In this document: piece after piece, positions 6,515 through 7,828 of the stretch
Layout: the number at the start of each line of letters is the position of its first letter
How positions within the stretch are numbered: the first letter of the stretch is position 1
Assembly (NCBI GenBank): GCA_044349155.1
Contig: JBIKRQ010000303.1
Location: 1-7,828, forward strand
Reading direction: 5' to 3'
Length of the DNA: 7,828 bases
DNA from: VGSZ01 sp044349155
GTDB lineage: Bacteria > Myxococcota > UBA727 > VGSZ01
Position numbers and translations under genes: made by a program
The notes under the pieces: generated by a model
Told to the model about the DNA's origin: nothing
The model's input: only the letters and a program-made list of their open reading frames with translations
Databases searched by the model: none

Positions 6515-7828
6515 TCAGTGGCAGCCGCCGCCACCGTCGACGGTGCCGTCGATGTGGGCCTGGACGAACTCGTAGGCGATGTTGCCCATGCGACGACCCG
6601 CGGGACGCACGTTCTCGACGGCGTCGCGGAAGTGCACGCCACCATAGACGCGGCTTTCACCACACAGGCGAGCGAAGTCGGTCCACGTGTTGAACGTGAG
6701 GGTGGTGTCGACGGCGGGGGTCACGCCAGGCTCAAACACCGAGGAACCGGCGGGGTTTGGCACCGACCAGTTCAGGTTGTCGTCGCCGAGGTAGCGGCGG
6801 GTGGCCTGGGCGTGGGCCTCACAGAACGACGTCGAGCCAGAGGGGTACTCGGAGTGGCCCGGGGCCACGAGGTAGCTCTGCCACTCGCTGGCGGGGAGGC
6901 TGACGATGCCCTTGCCGGGGCCAGCCCAGCCGCGAACCGTGCGGTTGCCGTAGACGTGGCGGATGGCGCTGAAGGGGCGCACGGTGTCGTAAAAGAGCTT
7001 GTTGTCCCAGCTGGCGATGCCCATGTCGAAGGCGGCCATGTTGGTCAAAAAGTCGAGCTCGATGAACTCACGCAGCGACAAGCCGCGGGCCTGGGCGATG
7101 AACACGATCGAGAAGCCGAGGCTGAGGATCTTGTTGTTGAAGAACTCGGCGATGAGCTTCTGCTCGTCGGTGAGGTTGACCTGAGCGCGCAGAATTTCGT
7201 CGACCTGGGCGCGGTAACCGGCGGAGTTCGGGCGCAGGCTCTTGTTGGGCACCGGCAGGCGGAACTGGCGCATGTTGAAGCCGCTGTAGCTGTCGGTGTA
7301 GGCCCACTGGGGGCTCTCGTGGCCGGTGATGCGCTGCAGGCCGTTGGGCAACGACGCCATGAAGGGCTGCCAGCGGCCAGGGTTCGTGAGGCGGTACGCG
7401 GTGTTGACGGGCTCGTAGCCGGTGTAGTCGCGGTACGGCTGGAAGTTGTAGGCGCGGCCTTCGTCGCCGAGTTGGTTCATGCCGTCGTGCTCGCGGGCTT
7501 CCACCACGGCGTGGCCGGCGGCGTTGCCGATGCCGACGGGGGTGGTGAGATCATCGCTGTCGTCGTCGGGGTCGAGCCCGTTGTCGTACATCATGTTGCG
7601 CCACTCCTGCTGCTGGGCAGGAAAGAGGCTGTTGAACACGTGGTAGGAGGCCGTGATCAGCGCGATGTTCTGGTTGGTGTTGTCGGCGTACTCCGACGCC
7701 GGACGTCGCCCCAGGCGCGAGTACACGCCCACGGCGTTTGCTGTGTAGGGCGCGGTCGAGTCGAACCAGGCGTTGGTCAACAACGTGGTGATGCGCAGGA
7801 TGAAGCTGGCCTCGGAGCCGCTTGGATA
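6515..7828 (-). CDS. vanadium-dependent haloperoxidase family protein (PAP2 superfamily), 5' end beyond window
   Basis: The frame stays open to the right edge, so the 5' end is missing. 437 residues are visible, numbered here from the edge; the TTG at 7783 is only an internal codon. The C-terminal half carries the vanadate/phosphate pocket of the vanadium haloperoxidase and PAP2 phosphatase fold. K277 and R284 lie in NKLFYDTVRPF with the Curvularia K353-R360 spacing of seven. S330-G331 lie in PGHSEYPSGST. R393 and H399 lie in SRVYGGVHF with the R490-H496 spacing of six. Members oxidise halides with hydrogen peroxide or hydrolyse phosphate esters. In the pocket loop, the usual PSGH acid-base histidine is Ser332; a histidine (H325) lies seven residues earlier. 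Activity is therefore uncertain. The protein ends in DGGGGCH. No signal peptide can be judged because the start is absent. It precedes the transporter gene by 110 bases on the same strand. Confidence 0.9.
   Translation of the reverse strand, partial: YPSGSEASFILRITTLLTNAWFDSTAPYTANAVGVYSRLGRRPASEYADNTNQNIALITASYHVFNSLFPAQQQEWRNMMYDNGLDPDDDSDDLTTPVGIGNAAGHAVVEAREHDGMNQLGDEGRAYNFQPYRDYTGYEPVNTAYRLTNPGRWQPFMASLPNGLQRITGHESPQWAYTDSYSGFNMRQFRLPVPNKSLRPNSAGYRAQVDEILRAQVNLTDEQKLIAEFFNNKILSLGFSIVFIAQARGLSLREFIELDFLTNMAAFDMGIASWDNKLFYDTVRPFSAIRHVYGNRTVRGWAGPGKGIVSLPASEWQSYLVAPGHSEYPSGSTSFCEAHAQATRRYLGDDNLNWSVPNPAGSSVFEPGVTPAVDTTLTFNTWTDFARLCGESRVYGGVHFRDAVENVRPAGRRMGNIAYEFVQAHIDGTVDGGGGCH

Noticed and set aside
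6482..6523. Read-through of the TGA after Gly-Gly-Gly-Gly-Cys-His as a selenocysteine codon
   Set aside because: The frame closes again eleven codons later with no conserved sequence, and no SECIS-like hairpin was seen immediately after the TGA.

Overview
This is a high-GC bacterial window. Sampled lines of the coding regions are roughly 57-75% GC. It holds four substantial genes and very little intergenic DNA. The gene content is a secreted zinc-protease-like protein, a membrane transporter fused to HEAT repeats, a Schlafen/AlbA-type ATP-binding protein and a vanadium-haloperoxidase-like enzyme. Together with the composition this would fit a Myxococcota or related deltaproteobacterial-type genome, but no rRNA or marker gene is present, so that placement is inference only.

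Layout from left to right. At 1-64 there is an unresolved gene edge: a possible C-terminal tail on the plus strand overlaps the next start by GTGA, or there may be a divergent start on the minus strand. At 61-1617 (+) lies a probably exported protein whose C-terminal domain carries HEAGH plus a Y-x6-E-x2-A-E-x-F block, the arrangement seen in the anthrax lethal factor (M34/ATLF-like) metallopeptidases. A convergent gap of 177 bases follows. It contains a strong GC hairpin after the first gene and then a notably AT-richer stretch, about 42% GC over 1711-1800, with short repeats. The rest is on the minus strand, transcribed right to left: a vanadium-dependent haloperoxidase family enzyme (6515 to beyond the right edge), a 12-helix MFS/nucleotide-transporter-like protein with a long HEAT-repeat tail (3513-6404), and an AlbA_2 (Schlafen)/GHKL-ATPase/winged-helix protein (1795-3483).

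The transporter and the AlbA_2 protein are 29 bases apart, and the second has a good Shine-Dalgarno site, so they are probably co-transcribed. The haloperoxidase ends 110 bases before the transporter, with a GCGA-tetraloop hairpin in between, so read-through is possible but uncertain. I see no evidence that the four genes form one pathway. No RNA gene, CRISPR array, insertion sequence or integrase was found. The most interesting points are the lethal-factor-like active site, the replaced acid-base histidine in the haloperoxidase signature, and the pairing of a HEAT-tailed transporter with a Schlafen/GHKL protein.
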